Shown: positions 37,133 through 45,279, counted from the stretch's first letter. The stretch is DNA of 64,000 bases from JAKLIX01 sp964605655 (GCA_964605655.1 CAZSDK010000010.1:66310-130309); one strand, 5' to 3'. A program made the numbers and translations. Notes: generated from the sequence alone by a model not told the origin.

Positions 37133-38556
37133 TAATGAGCAGCTTTCATAACCTTCTTAAGCACCGAGCCGGGATTTGGTTTATTCTCATCCTGTCAATA
37201 ACCCTTTGCCTGGAGTTCCTGCATCTATGGAATTGGATAGCGCTTCCATCATGGTTGCTGTCATGTATGCGCTGGATGGTCATCGCTGGAATCATCGCCT
37301 GGGGTGTTAAACGTAAGAATCTGACTACCTGGATATTAATTAGCATGGTGGTAGGTGCTGAAGTGGGGCATGATTTTCCCTCCTTTGCCGTGAATTTGCA
37401 GATCTGCAGCAGGATCTTCCTCAGGATGATCAAAACCATCATCGCTCCGTTGCTTTTTGCAACGCTGGTTGTGGGAATAGCCGGACATTCCAACCTGAAA
37501 CAGGTGGGTCGTATGGGCTGGAAGTCGATCCTTTATTTTGAGGTGGTGTCTACTATCGCCTTGTTCATTGGATTGATCGCCATCAATATCAGCAAGGCGG
37601 GAGTAGGGGTCCATCTGCCCGATATTGCCGCAACTGGAATTGCCCCTGCCGAGAAGCAAACCTGGCAGGATATCCTTCTTGGTGTTTTTCCCGATAACCT
37701 GGCGAAGGCAGTCTACGAAGGACATGTCCTTCAAATCGTGATTTTCAGTATCATCTTCGGGATAGCGGTGGCTTTACTCAATGAAAAGCATAAGAATCCC
37801 ATGCTCAGGTTCACCGAGAGCCTTTCTGAGACCATGTTCAAGTTCACCAACCTGGTCATGTATTTTGCCCCGGTTGCCGTAGGAGCGGCCATCGCCTATA
37901 CGGTCGGTCACATGGGACTGGGAATCCTGGTCAACCTGGGTACCCTGCTGGTCACTTTGTACATCGCCCTCCTGGTCTTCATGATAGTAGTCTTGCTGCC
38001 TGTCATGCTGATTTTCAGAATTCCTGTCGTGCCGTTCATCAGAGCGGTGGCAGAGCCTGCGACCCTTGCGTTTGCAACGACTTCTTCAGAGTCGGCTTTG
38101 CCTATTGCCATGAGGATGATGGAAAGATTTGGTGTACCCCGCAAAATTGTGGCTTTCGTGTTACCGACAGGTTACAGTTTTAACCTCGACGGGACCACCC
38201 TGTACCTTTCTCTGGCTTCCATATTTGTTGCCCAGGTGGCAGGTATCCATCTGAGCATCGGGCAGCAGTTGGTGATGATGCTTACCTTGATGCTTACCAG
38301 CAAAGGTGTTGCCGGTGTTCCCAGGGCCTCTCTGGTCATATTACTGGCCACGGCAGCTTCATTCGGACTTCCCATAGAGCCTATCTTCATCATCCTGGGT
38401 ATCGATGAGTTGATGGACATGGCAAGGACTTCCGTCAATGTCATTGGAAATTGTCTCGCCTCTGCCGTCATCGGCAGATGGGAAGGCGAGTTTGACGAAG
38501 GAAAGGCCAGGGCTTTTGTGTTGCCTGACTCGGATAAAGAAGTTCCTGTATCTTAG
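37129..38556 (+). CDS. Dicarboxylate/amino acid:cation symporter (DAACS family)
   Basis: A 475-residue secondary transporter. The glutamate-transporter-fold signatures are clear: FATTSSESALPIAMRMME near residue 317, GYSFNLDGTTLYLSLA near 347, and SKGVAGVPRASLVIL near 390. It takes up glutamate, aspartate or C4-dicarboxylates with Na+ or H+. Its ATG overlaps the HdrD-like stop by 4 bp, so uptake of an organic or amino acid is tied to the Hdr-like complex, an uncommon pairing. The two N-terminal segments before residue 70 extend the usual topology. The 3' end overlaps the convergent cohesin-like gene by 4 bp. Confidence 0.9.
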   Translation: MIMSSFHNLLKHRAGIWFILILSITLCLEFLHLWNWIALPSWLLSCMRWMVIAGIIAWGVKRKNLTTWILISMVVGAEVGHDFPSFAVNLQICSRIFLRMIKTIIAPLLFATLVVGIAGHSNLKQVGRMGWKSILYFEVVSTIALFIGLIAINISKAGVGVHLPDIAATGIAPAEKQTWQDILLGVFPDNLAKAVYEGHVLQIVIFSIIFGIAVALLNEKHKNPMLRFTESLSETMFKFTNLVMYFAPVAVGAAIAYTVGHMGLGILVNLGTLLVTLYIALLVFMIVVLLPVMLIFRIPVVPFIRAVAEPATLAFATTSSESALPIAMRMMERFGVPRKIVAFVLPTGYSFNLDGTTLYLSLASIFVAQVAGIHLSIGQQLVMMLTLMLTSKGVAGVPRASLVILLATAASFGLPIEPIFIILGIDELMDMARTSVNVIGNCLASAVIGRWEGEFDEGKARAFVLPDSDKEVPVS

Positions 38557-40205
38557 AACAATGGGATAAAACTTCCGTTGACATCACCAAAACACAGCCC
38601 TTTTACCGTGACAGGAGCTGATGATGACTCTCCCACTTCTATGGTTTGAGAAGGGATACACCAGTCACCGGCCGGGAAAGTCAGGATCATCTCAACAAAT
38701 CTCTTTTGAATAGACAGGGCGTCTGTAGAGTTGATAAAACCCGACCCGTTCACATCTCCGGCCAGGGTTCCGAGAGTGCTTAACGGACTCATTCCGGTGA
38801 AATGCTTGAGCACCTGGAGCGCATCAACAGCATTAAATCCTCCGGTGGGTTTTGTGGAGTGAAACTGCAGGGTGTAGGTCCCCTGAGTGATTCCTGTCAA
38901 GACGAACTGGCCAGAGGCATCTGTAACTGTCTGAATGACAGGAACCCCATTTTGCACCAGAACAACCTCTGTTTGTGGTAGAGGGGTCTGATAAAGATTA
39001 TCGTACACTACAGAGCCACTGACTGAGTATCCTGTGGCAGTGACGACGATGTTTCCATCCTGGAATACTGATGGCAAAGAGCTTCCATTCATATCGGTGT
39101 ATAGACAGGACCCTGCAGGATTGGTCAACCAACTCAGGGAACAAATTCCTTCAAAAGCTAAGAAATCGATAGTGACCAGTGATTCATTGTCGAGAAGCGA
39201 AACGGGCTGAAGACTAAAATAACCCATGTTGAGATGTCCGTTTTGACAATTATAAAGGAAGTTACTTGTATCAAATATTGGATGGGGCGAAAGATCAATA
39301 AAAGTGAGGACTGATGAATCGTAACTCACAGATAATGAAAGACTACCGATGTTTTTCATTTGTTTCACGGTGATGGGGATCTGAATGCTGCCAGGAGTTC
39401 CCATATAGGAACCTGCCGTGGTGATGATGGTATCGGCAGAATGAAGGAAACTCCAGACAGGGCATCCGAAGGCATCACCAATCATGTTATAAGGAACGAC
39501 TTTCCAGTAATAGGTAGTGCCAAGGGTAAGCTGGGGTAGTAACCATGTGGAGTCTAATGTGTTTTGCACCAGGGTCTGTGGTGGATTGGAGGTGCCAAAG
39601 TAGAGCTGATAGGAAGTAATCGTTCCGCCTCCCTTATGCCAGGATAGCTGAAGGGTACTGGTCGGGCTGCCATCAGCCGGATAAATGTCCTGGGCACAGG
39701 ATGGAAGAAGACTATTATCAACAAGTGTAATGGTTCCTCCGGTGTAAGTGGCTGGCAGGATATTTCCCTGGGCATCGTTCAACATGCAATCACCATAGAC
39801 CTGGGTATTCCAGGTAAGGTTACTGATACCCGGGGCACCGTCGAACGTAAGGGATAACAGGTTGGTGCTGTCGGGCAGGTTCAGCGGGGAATAAGGGAAA
39901 TATCCGGCTATACGTATCTGTCCGTCAACAGCATTGGAAAACAGGAGATAGTTATTAAGGGCAGAATGATAAGTAAGAGTCAGGAAAGTTATATGGTTGG
40001 TATCATAATTCAGGGTCAGTGAAAAGGCATAGATATTCTGCATCTGGATGGCTTTAATGGGAATGGTGAAATTCCCGGGCAGCCCGGTATAAGAAGGAGT
40101 GACGAGTTCGATCGTCTGGGATCGCAGAAGGAAGGGAAAAAGAAGGGACAATACGCAGGCTGCTAAACGTATATTCTTTATAATATGACTGTTATGTGAA
40201 TTCAT
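38553..40205 (-). CDS. Secreted protein with cohesin-like, fibronectin III-like and dockerin-like domains
   Basis: A 550-residue exported protein (signal peptide about residues 10-30, ending FLLRSQ). Two related cohesin-like beta-sandwich domains cover about residues 30-160 and 258-395, both carrying the pattern PGNFTIPIKAIQMQNIYAFS / PGSIQIPITVKQMKNIGSLS. A fibronectin III-like domain lies between them (near 175-260). A carboxypeptidase-regulatory-like domain follows (about 398-455), then a dockerin-like pair (GGFNAVDALQVLKHF and GDVNGSGFINSTDALSIQKR). The protein ends in GLCFGDVNGSFIPLF, shared with the next gene. No T9SS sorting domain is seen. Cohesin and dockerin in one chain suggests self- or cross-assembly on the surface. 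Confidence 0.8.
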   Translation of the reverse strand: MNSHNSHIIKNIRLAACVLSLLFPFLLRSQTIELVTPSYTGLPGNFTIPIKAIQMQNIYAFSLTLNYDTNHITFLTLTYHSALNNYLLFSNAVDGQIRIAGYFPYSPLNLPDSTNLLSLTFDGAPGISNLTWNTQVYGDCMLNDAQGNILPATYTGGTITLVDNSLLPSCAQDIYPADGSPTSTLQLSWHKGGGTITSYQLYFGTSNPPQTLVQNTLDSTWLLPQLTLGTTYYWKVVPYNMIGDAFGCPVWSFLHSADTIITTAGSYMGTPGSIQIPITVKQMKNIGSLSLSVSYDSSVLTFIDLSPHPIFDTSNFLYNCQNGHLNMGYFSLQPVSLLDNESLVTIDFLAFEGICSLSWLTNPAGSCLYTDMNGSSLPSVFQDGNIVVTATGYSVSGSVVYDNLYQTPLPQTEVVLVQNGVPVIQTVTDASGQFVLTGITQGTYTLQFHSTKPTGGFNAVDALQVLKHFTGMSPLSTLGTLAGDVNGSGFINSTDALSIQKRFVEMILTFPAGDWCIPSQTIEVGESSSAPVTVKGLCFGDVNGSFIPLF

Positions 40206-40257
40206 ATTGAGTATTTTTGAGATAGATAATATAAGCGGACTGTCGAGTTTCCTTCAA

Positions 40258-40812
40258 TTACGGGTTGGTGCTTCCTATCGGAGAAAAAGAACCATTCACA
40301 TCTCCGTAACAAAGTCCGTATATAGTCTGAATAACACTATTGCTGGTGATGATAACAACAGGCTCATCAAAAACCCAGTCTCCTGAAGGGAATGAGGGAA
40401 TGATCCCTGTAAATCGCATGGAACAGAACATTCCGTCCACGGCGTTACCCACTCCATCTGCGGTGACATCGCTGGCTTTCAGGTTTAATCCGGTAAGCAG
40501 GGGAGGCATTTTGCAAAAATTTCTCAGGATATATAGTGCGTCGTTAGTACCGAATCCTCCCGCTATTTTTGGGCAGGAACAACGCATCTGGTAGGTTCCC
40601 GGGATGAGGTTGGTAAAAGCATAATCACCTCCGGTAGTGGTGGTAAAGGTTTGGATCAGGGTGTCGTTCCTGAAGAGAGAGACTGTGGTGCTGTCCAAAG
40701 TCCTGGGCTGGGGAGTCTTCTTATAAAGCACCTTTCCGCTGATGGAGTAACTCTGGCTTTCTGCCTGATAACCAATGAGCAGGGCAATGAGCAGTAGTAG
40801 AACATTCTTCAT
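40258..40812 (-). CDS. Small secreted protein with carboxypeptidase-regulatory-like and dockerin-like domains
   Basis: A 184-residue exported protein (signal MKNVLLLLIALLIGYQAESQ). Residues 22-85 form a carboxypeptidase-regulatory-like beta domain (YSISGKVLYKKT, GDYAFTNLIPGTYQMRC). A dockerin-like pair follows (GGFGTNDALYILRNF and SDVTADGVGNAVDGMFCSMRF). The end, GLCYGDVNGSFSPIG, matches the C-terminus of the neighbouring cohesin-like protein, 52 nt downstream in the same operon. The small protein looks like a bare version of the C-terminal half of its neighbour and could bind the cohesin-like modules. The function is inferred only from domain content. Confidence 0.75.
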   Translation of the reverse strand: MKNVLLLLIALLIGYQAESQSYSISGKVLYKKTPQPRTLDSTTVSLFRNDTLIQTFTTTTGGDYAFTNLIPGTYQMRCSCPKIAGGFGTNDALYILRNFCKMPPLLTGLNLKASDVTADGVGNAVDGMFCSMRFTGIIPSFPSGDWVFDEPVVIITSNSVIQTIYGLCYGDVNGSFSPIGSTNP

Positions 40813-40974
40813 GGGTCAGAAATAATTAAATATTATAAGACTGTAAATTTAATGAACAGTCTGATGCCTTGAGTAGAAATGAAGGATTATTTATTATTAC
40901 ACCGGGAGATCAATGTGCAGGACGATAAATATCTTTGATTTTGAGGTAATTATCATACCTTAATATTGGTTACA

Positions 40975-41629
40975 TTTATACTTATAGATGCATTTTTTTT
41001 CGTTTCTGGAAAATTTTCATTGTTTTTTATGGGGTACCTGACGGCACCCATGGGAATTTCCGCTCTTTTGGCTACAGGGATGGGATCTCTACGAGATCAA
41101 AAATCATGTTTTCTAATTCTCAGGTTCATAGACACTCCATCCCTCTAACGTGCAGGGACGGGATCTCTACGGGATCGAAATCAAATTTTCCATTTTCACT
41201 GGTGTCATAGACACCTCATCTCTCTAACGTGCAGGGATGGGATCTCTACGAGATCAAAAATCATGTTTTTTAATTCTCAGGTTCATAGACACTCCATCCC
41301 TCTAACGTGCAGGGATGGGATCTCTACGNNNNNNNNNNNNNNNNNNNNNNNNNNNNNNNNNNNNNNNNNNNNNNNNNNNNNNNNNNNNNNNNNNNNNNNN
41401 NNNNNNNNNNNNNNNNNNNNNNNNNNNNCAGGGATGGGATCTCTACGAGATCAAAAATCATGTTTTTTAATTCTCAGGTTCATAGACACTCCATCCCTCT
41501 AACGTGCAGGGACGGGATCTCTACGGGATCGAAATCAAATTTTCCATTTTCACTGGTGTCATAGACACCTCATCTCTGTAGCTAAAAGAGCGGGCAATGC
41601 TTGCCCGTGCCTTTAGGTACGGAATAATG
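40975..41629 (+). repeat. Hairpin-rich repeat array 1 (78-79 bp units, interrupted by an assembly gap)
   Basis: After a 100-bp leader (TTTATACTTATAGATGC onward, with the near-palindrome GGGTACC-TGAC-GGCACCC) come tandem units starting at 41075, 41153, 41232, 41310, 41429 and 41507. Two unit types occur. Type A has GATCTC-TAC-GAGATC and outer arms AGGGATGG/CCATCCCT. Type B has the perfect hairpin GGTGTC-ATA-GACACC. The array is bounded by inverted repeats GCTCTTTTGGCTAC (41062-41075) and GTAGCTAAAAGAGC (41578-41591, 13 of 14 matching). It ends with the hairpin CGGGCAA-TGC-TTGCCCG and TTTAGGTACGGAATAATG. The open reading frames crossing it are not genes. The same block recurs at 42133-42433. 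The stretch 40813-40974 before it shows no gene. Confidence 0.9.
41329..41428. other. Assembly gap (100 N)
   Basis: Exactly 100 unknown bases, the conventional scaffold-gap size, inside the tandem array. The true number of repeat units is therefore unknown. Confidence 0.98.
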
Positions 41630-41663
41630 CGATCCTCCGGCCTGGCATTTTAAAAGGGGACAG

Positions 41664-42122
41664 TTAAACAGAGGCAAAGACATATTTCTTGTCATATGGA
41701 ATGTTATATAACCTCAGCATCTGTTCGTACTCTTCAATAAATGATTTTCGTTTATGATGAACCTGCTGATTTTGAATATATTGACAAACTGTTTTTATGG
41801 CGGAATGAGAATGACTGAACGCACCGTATCCTTTTTGCCATGAAAAGTGATTATTTAGGAATCCTCTTTCATTTATCCATCTCGAGGAAAATCCTTTTAC
41901 AGTCTGAACCAGTGCTGAAAGCGACTGCTCAGGTTTTAACCCGAGCAAAATATGAATATGGTCGGGCATAGAGTTAACGATCAAGGACTTATGTCCTAAT
42001 TTGTTAATAATGCCGACCATGTATAAATGAAGTTCATTGCTCCATTCAGGTGAAATCAAATTGTTGCGGTTGCTCACAGCAAACACAATATGGATGTGTA
42101 ACTGGGTATAGGTATTTGGCAT
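41664..42122 (-). CDS. tnpA: IS200/IS605-family (REP-associated type) Y1 transposase TnpA
   Basis: A 152-residue single-strand DNA transposase. The HUH metal-binding motif is H55-I-H57 in SMPDHIHILLGL, and the catalytic tyrosine is Y115 in VCQYIQNQQVHH. The length and N-terminus (MPNTYTQLHIHIVFAV) match intact IS200 TnpA. The family cuts and joins single-stranded DNA at hairpin-flanked sites. No TnpB gene is present. Its start codon lies 11 bp from repeat array 2 and its stop 35 bp from array 1. The gene looks intact and may still be active. Confidence 0.92.
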   Translation of the reverse strand: MPNTYTQLHIHIVFAVSNRNNLISPEWSNELHLYMVGIINKLGHKSLIVNSMPDHIHILLGLKPEQSLSALVQTVKGFSSRWINERGFLNNHFSWQKGYGAFSHSHSAIKTVCQYIQNQQVHHKRKSFIEEYEQMLRLYNIPYDKKYVFASV

Positions 42123-42132
42123 CTTACACGTT

Positions 42133-42433
42133 TTATACCTATAGATGCTTTTTATTTCATTTTTGGAAAATTTTCATTGTTTTTTATGGGGTGCCTGACG
42201 GCACCCATGGGAATTTCCGTTCTTTTGGCTACAGGGATGGGATCTCTACGAGATCAAAAATCATGTTTTTTAATTCTCAGGTTCATAGACACTCCATCCC
42301 TCTAACGTGCAGGGATGGGATCTCTACGAGATCAAAATCAAATTTTCCATTTTCACTGGTGTCATAGACACCTCATCTCTGTAGCCAAAAGAGCGGGCAA
42401 TGTTTGCCCGAGCCTTTAGGTACGGAATAATGA
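42133..42433 (+). repeat. Hairpin-rich repeat array 2 (two units)
   Basis: A shorter direct copy of array 1. The leader contains the perfect palindrome GGGTGCC-TGAC-GGCACCC (42190-42207). Units start at 42233 (type A) and 42311 (type A start joined to type B end). Bounding inverted repeats are GTTCTTTTGGCTAC (42220-42233) and GTAGCCAAAAGAGC (42382-42395). The tail hairpin CGGGCAA-TGT-TTGCCCG (42395-42411) and GGTACGGAATAATG follow. The remaining 62 bp up to the oxidoreductase gamma gene show nothing recognisable. Confidence 0.9.
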
Positions 42434-42495
42434 TTGAATTCAAAAAGTTAGGAAGTAGCGTGGAAAGGGAGTGGTCGTGAGGTAGAGAATCGGTT

Positions 42496-43047
42496 TTAAA
42501 CCAATTGGATTCCCTGAACGATCTCTTTACCTCTTTGTATGGCACGTTCATTATCGGGAATCAACCCATGATGCCGTTTGGGAAGTGATTTCTCAAGGCC
42601 TTTATGAATGTATTCAGAGGCAACGATAGGTTTTATTTTCAGGTATCCGCCCAGGATGATCATATTGAATACCTTGGCGAGGCCAATCTTTGCAGCCTCA
42701 TCGGCACCATCCACACGATAAATGTTGATGTCTTTTCTAACCGGGTGTCTCGTGATCCCATTACTATCATACAGAAGCACTCCTCCGGGTTTCACCATGG
42801 GCTCGAATTTATCCATTGACTGCTGGTTCAGGATGATGGCCGTATCATAGGCATTCAGGATCGGTGAGCTGATCCTTTCATCGCTCACAATCACCGTCAC
42901 ATTCGCTGTCCCGCCTCTCATCTCCGGTCCGTAGGAGGGCATCCAACTCACTTCCATATTTTGCATCACTCCCGAGTATGCCAGGATTTTTCCCATGGAA
43001 AGTACACCTTGTCCTCCAAATCCTGCTATGATAATTTCTTCAGTCAT
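42496..43047 (-). CDS. 2-oxoacid:acceptor oxidoreductase, gamma subunit (KorC type)
   Basis: A 183-residue gamma domain protein of the 2-oxoacid:ferredoxin oxidoreductase family. The N-terminal IIIAGFGGQGVLSMGKILA and the SWMPSYGPEMRGGTANV motif are diagnostic. It helps form the CoA-dependent active site with the alpha and beta subunits. It is the last gene of the ferredoxin-alpha-beta-gamma operon, 67 nt after the beta subunit. The substrate (2-oxoglutarate, branched-chain or aryl 2-oxoacid) is not fixed by sequence. Confidence 0.92.
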   Translation of the reverse strand: MTEEIIIAGFGGQGVLSMGKILAYSGVMQNMEVSWMPSYGPEMRGGTANVTVIVSDERISSPILNAYDTAIILNQQSMDKFEPMVKPGGVLLYDSNGITRHPVRKDINIYRVDGADEAAKIGLAKVFNMIILGGYLKIKPIVASEYIHKGLEKSLPKRHHGLIPDNERAIQRGKEIVQGIQLV

Positions 43048-43114
43048 GGTTCCTTATATTTGATATTAGATAACTGAGATTCAATGATTTATTCGGATTC
43101 TTTTAATAACCTCT

Positions 43115-43900
43115 TTATTTATTCGCAATAACGTCTTTGATATCTCCCAGGGGATAGAAAGGAAACATATTCTCCTCCATCCATTTATTGGCCTGGTTGG
43201 GGGTCATTTTCCAACCTGAATTGCAGTTGGATACGATCTCAACGAAGGAGGTCCCTCTGTTCAGAGTCTGGTATTCAAATGCTTTTCTGATGGCTTTTTT
43301 TGCTTTTCTTACGGCTGCCGGTGTATGAACGGCCTGCCTGCTCACGAAGATTGTTCCGGGAAGCTGGGCGAGTATCTCTGTAATTTTTAATGGATTACCC
43401 ATGATGCGGGTGTCTCTTCCATAGGGAGAGGTAGAAGACTTCATGTTGGGCAGGGTGGTGGGAGCCATTTGGCCGCCGGTCATTCCATAGATACCATTAT
43501 TGATAAATATCATGGTGATGTTCTCTCCTCTGTTACAGGCATGGATGGTCTCGGCAGTGCCGATGGCGGCAAGGTCTCCGTCGCCCTGGTAGGTGAAAAC
43601 ATTATGTTCAGGCATGAGGCGTTTAATGGCTGTTGCGAGGGCAGGGGCCCGTCCGTGAGCAGCCTGCTGCATATCCACATCAAAGAAGTAATAAGCCAGG
43701 ACGGAGCAACCTACCGGTGCCACTCCGATGGTTTTTGACTGAACGTCCATTTCTTCAATCACCTCTGCAACGAGCCTGTGAGCGGTGCCGTGACCACATC
43801 CCGGACAGTAGGATAGTTCTCTGTCGGTAAGTACAGAGGTTCTTTTATAAACCAGGTTCTCGGGTTTAATGATATCTGTGTTGATCATTGTATCTGACAT
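43115..43900 (-). CDS. 2-oxoacid:acceptor oxidoreductase, beta subunit (TPP-binding, KorB type)
   Basis: A 261-residue thiamine-diphosphate-binding subunit. It shows YCPGCGHGTAHRLVAE near residue 32, the Mg-TPP motif GDGDLAAIGTAETIHAC near 105, and the NNGIYGMTGGQMAPTT region near 134. It decarboxylates a 2-oxoacid and passes electrons to ferredoxin. The ATG at 43900 (MSDTMINTD) is chosen because it lies 1 nt after the alpha-subunit stop; the longer frame begins inside that gene. Confidence 0.93.
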   Translation of the reverse strand: MSDTMINTDIIKPENLVYKRTSVLTDRELSYCPGCGHGTAHRLVAEVIEEMDVQSKTIGVAPVGCSVLAYYFFDVDMQQAAHGRAPALATAIKRLMPEHNVFTYQGDGDLAAIGTAETIHACNRGENITMIFINNGIYGMTGGQMAPTTLPNMKSSTSPYGRDTRIMGNPLKITEILAQLPGTIFVSRQAVHTPAAVRKAKKAIRKAFEYQTLNRGTSFVEIVSNCNSGWKMTPNQANKWMEENMFPFYPLGDIKDVIANK

Positions 43901-43901
43901 T

Positions 43902-44987
43902 TTATTCTCCTCCCATAAGCTTTTGTTCCATAGCATGAAGGACCTCATCCGGTGCGGGGATGATACCTCCGAAGCGTCCGAAATGTTCTACTTTAACTTT
44001 TCCGCAAACGGCAAGCCTTACATCTTCAACCATTTGTCCGGCATTCATTTCGACCGACAACATCCCTTTAACTTTGTCGGCAAGCTGGTTCAGCTGGGCA
44101 TAAGGGAATGGATAGAGGGTGATGGGCCTGAAAAGGCCTACTTTGAGTCCCTTGCTTCTGGCAAGTTCAATGGTTTTCTGACAAATACGGCTGGAAAGGC
44201 CAAAGGCGATAAAGAGGTATTCAGCATCTTCACAATGGATCATCTCATACCGTATCTCTTTGGCTTCGCATTGCCGGTATTTTTCCTGTATACGGAGGTT
44301 CACTTTTTCCTGTTTGGCTGATTCCAGCTCGAGCGAGGTGATGATCTTATGGGGTTCTCCTGGGAGTTTTCCCTGCGTGGCCCAGGGAGATTTCTTTCTG
44401 ATTTCCTCGTTGGTGAGCCTGGGAATAAAATCATCGAGCTCCACTTTCTCCATCATCTGTCCGATAGCCCCGTCGGAAAGGATAAGAACTGGATTTCTGT
44501 ATTGAAAGGCAAGGTCAAACCCCAGTCCCACAAAATCGTACATTTCCTGGACGGAAGCCGGTGCCAGGGTGATGAGTTTATAATCACCATGACCGCCACC
44601 CTTTACAGACTGGAAGTAATCGGCCTGTGAAGGCTGGATCGTTCCTAACCCAGGACCGCCGCGGACTACATTAACTACAAGACAGGGCAGTTCTGCCCCG
44701 GCAAGGTACGAAATGCCTTCCTGCATCAGGCTGATACCGGGGCTCGAAGAAGAAGTCATCACCTTCTTTCCGCACGCCGCACCGCCATATAACATATTGA
44801 TGGATGCTACTTCGCTTTCGGCTTGTAATACGACCATCCCGGTCGTCTCATAAGGTTTCTCAGACATCAGATATTCCAGGATCTCCGACTGTGGTGTGAT
44901 GGGATATCCGAAATACCCGTCGGTTCCAACTCTGATCGCCGCCTCGGCAATGGCTTCATTGCCCTTCATTAACCTCAGTTCTTTCAT
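43902..44987 (-). CDS. 2-oxoacid:acceptor oxidoreductase, alpha subunit (KorA/VorB type)
   Basis: A 361-residue alpha subunit with the N-terminal family signature MKGNEAIAEAAIRVG and GYPITPQSEI, and SSSSPGISLMQEGISYLAG near residue 78. The shorter length, without a fused gamma domain, fits the four-gene Kor/Vor arrangement seen here: ferredoxin, alpha, beta, gamma. The enzyme converts a 2-oxoacid and CoA to acyl-CoA, CO2 and reduced ferredoxin, a typical step in anaerobic amino-acid fermentation or the reverse TCA reactions. Its start is 21 nt after the ferredoxin gene. Confidence 0.93.
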   Translation of the reverse strand: MKELRLMKGNEAIAEAAIRVGTDGYFGYPITPQSEILEYLMSEKPYETTGMVVLQAESEVASINMLYGGAACGKKVMTSSSSPGISLMQEGISYLAGAELPCLVVNVVRGGPGLGTIQPSQADYFQSVKGGGHGDYKLITLAPASVQEMYDFVGLGFDLAFQYRNPVLILSDGAIGQMMEKVELDDFIPRLTNEEIRKKSPWATQGKLPGEPHKIITSLELESAKQEKVNLRIQEKYRQCEAKEIRYEMIHCEDAEYLFIAFGLSSRICQKTIELARSKGLKVGLFRPITLYPFPYAQLNQLADKVKGMLSVEMNAGQMVEDVRLAVCGKVKVEHFGRFGGIIPAPDEVLHAMEQKLMGGE

Positions 44988-45008
44988 TGGGTAGAAAATT
45001 GTTATTTT

Positions 45009-45236
45009 TTATTCAGTAACTTTTACCCGGTAAACCGTGATAACACCATCAGGACAAACCACGGCACAATTGGTACAACCCGTACAGCCGTCGTTGACAG
45101 GCTGGGCATACCGGTACCCTTTACTGTTAACTTGTTTTGCCAGGGCAATCACTTCTTCCGGACAAGCAGGAACACATACCTCACAACCTTTGCACCGTTC
45201 GATATCAATGACGATGCTTCCTTTGACTTTTGCCAT
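45009..45236 (-). CDS. 2x[4Fe-4S] ferredoxin, delta subunit of the 2-oxoacid oxidoreductase
   Basis: A 75-residue ferredoxin with two complete cluster motifs, CKGCEVCVPACP and CTGCTNCAVVCP. It is the first gene of the 2-oxoacid oxidoreductase operon and probably its dedicated electron-accepting subunit. A free ferredoxin shared with other complexes is possible. Confidence 0.92.
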   Translation of the reverse strand: MAKVKGSIVIDIERCKGCEVCVPACPEEVIALAKQVNSKGYRYAQPVNDGCTGCTNCAVVCPDGVITVYRVKVTE

Positions 45237-45279
45237 AACCTGAGTAAAAAAGGATTCTTTTGTTTACGAATTAACAGGA

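Larger units (their letters stand above)
40975..42433. mobile_element. IS200-type element with duplicated flanking repeat arrays
   Basis: A single tyrosine transposase gene (41664-42122) is enclosed by two direct copies of the same array-bearing block (40975-41629 and 42133-42433). The copies share leader, units, bounding inverted repeats and tail, and differ in unit number (at least six against two). The layout resembles REP-associated or IS200/IS605 systems in which a Y1 transposase acts on hairpin ends. The true element boundaries are not determined. Confidence 0.65.

Noticed and set aside
32178..38556. Methanogen-type CoB-CoM heterodisulfide reductase
   Set aside because: The surrounding genes are clearly Bacteroidota and nothing indicates coenzyme M or B metabolism; only the protein fold families are shared.
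41263..41564. Open reading frames across the repeat array
   Set aside because: They run through the assembly gap and are produced by repeat periodicity; no protein family is visible.
41075..41585. CRISPR-like spacing of direct repeats
   Set aside because: Units are contiguous 78-79 bp repeats without unique spacers, no cas genes are near, and the same block is duplicated with its leader and tail.
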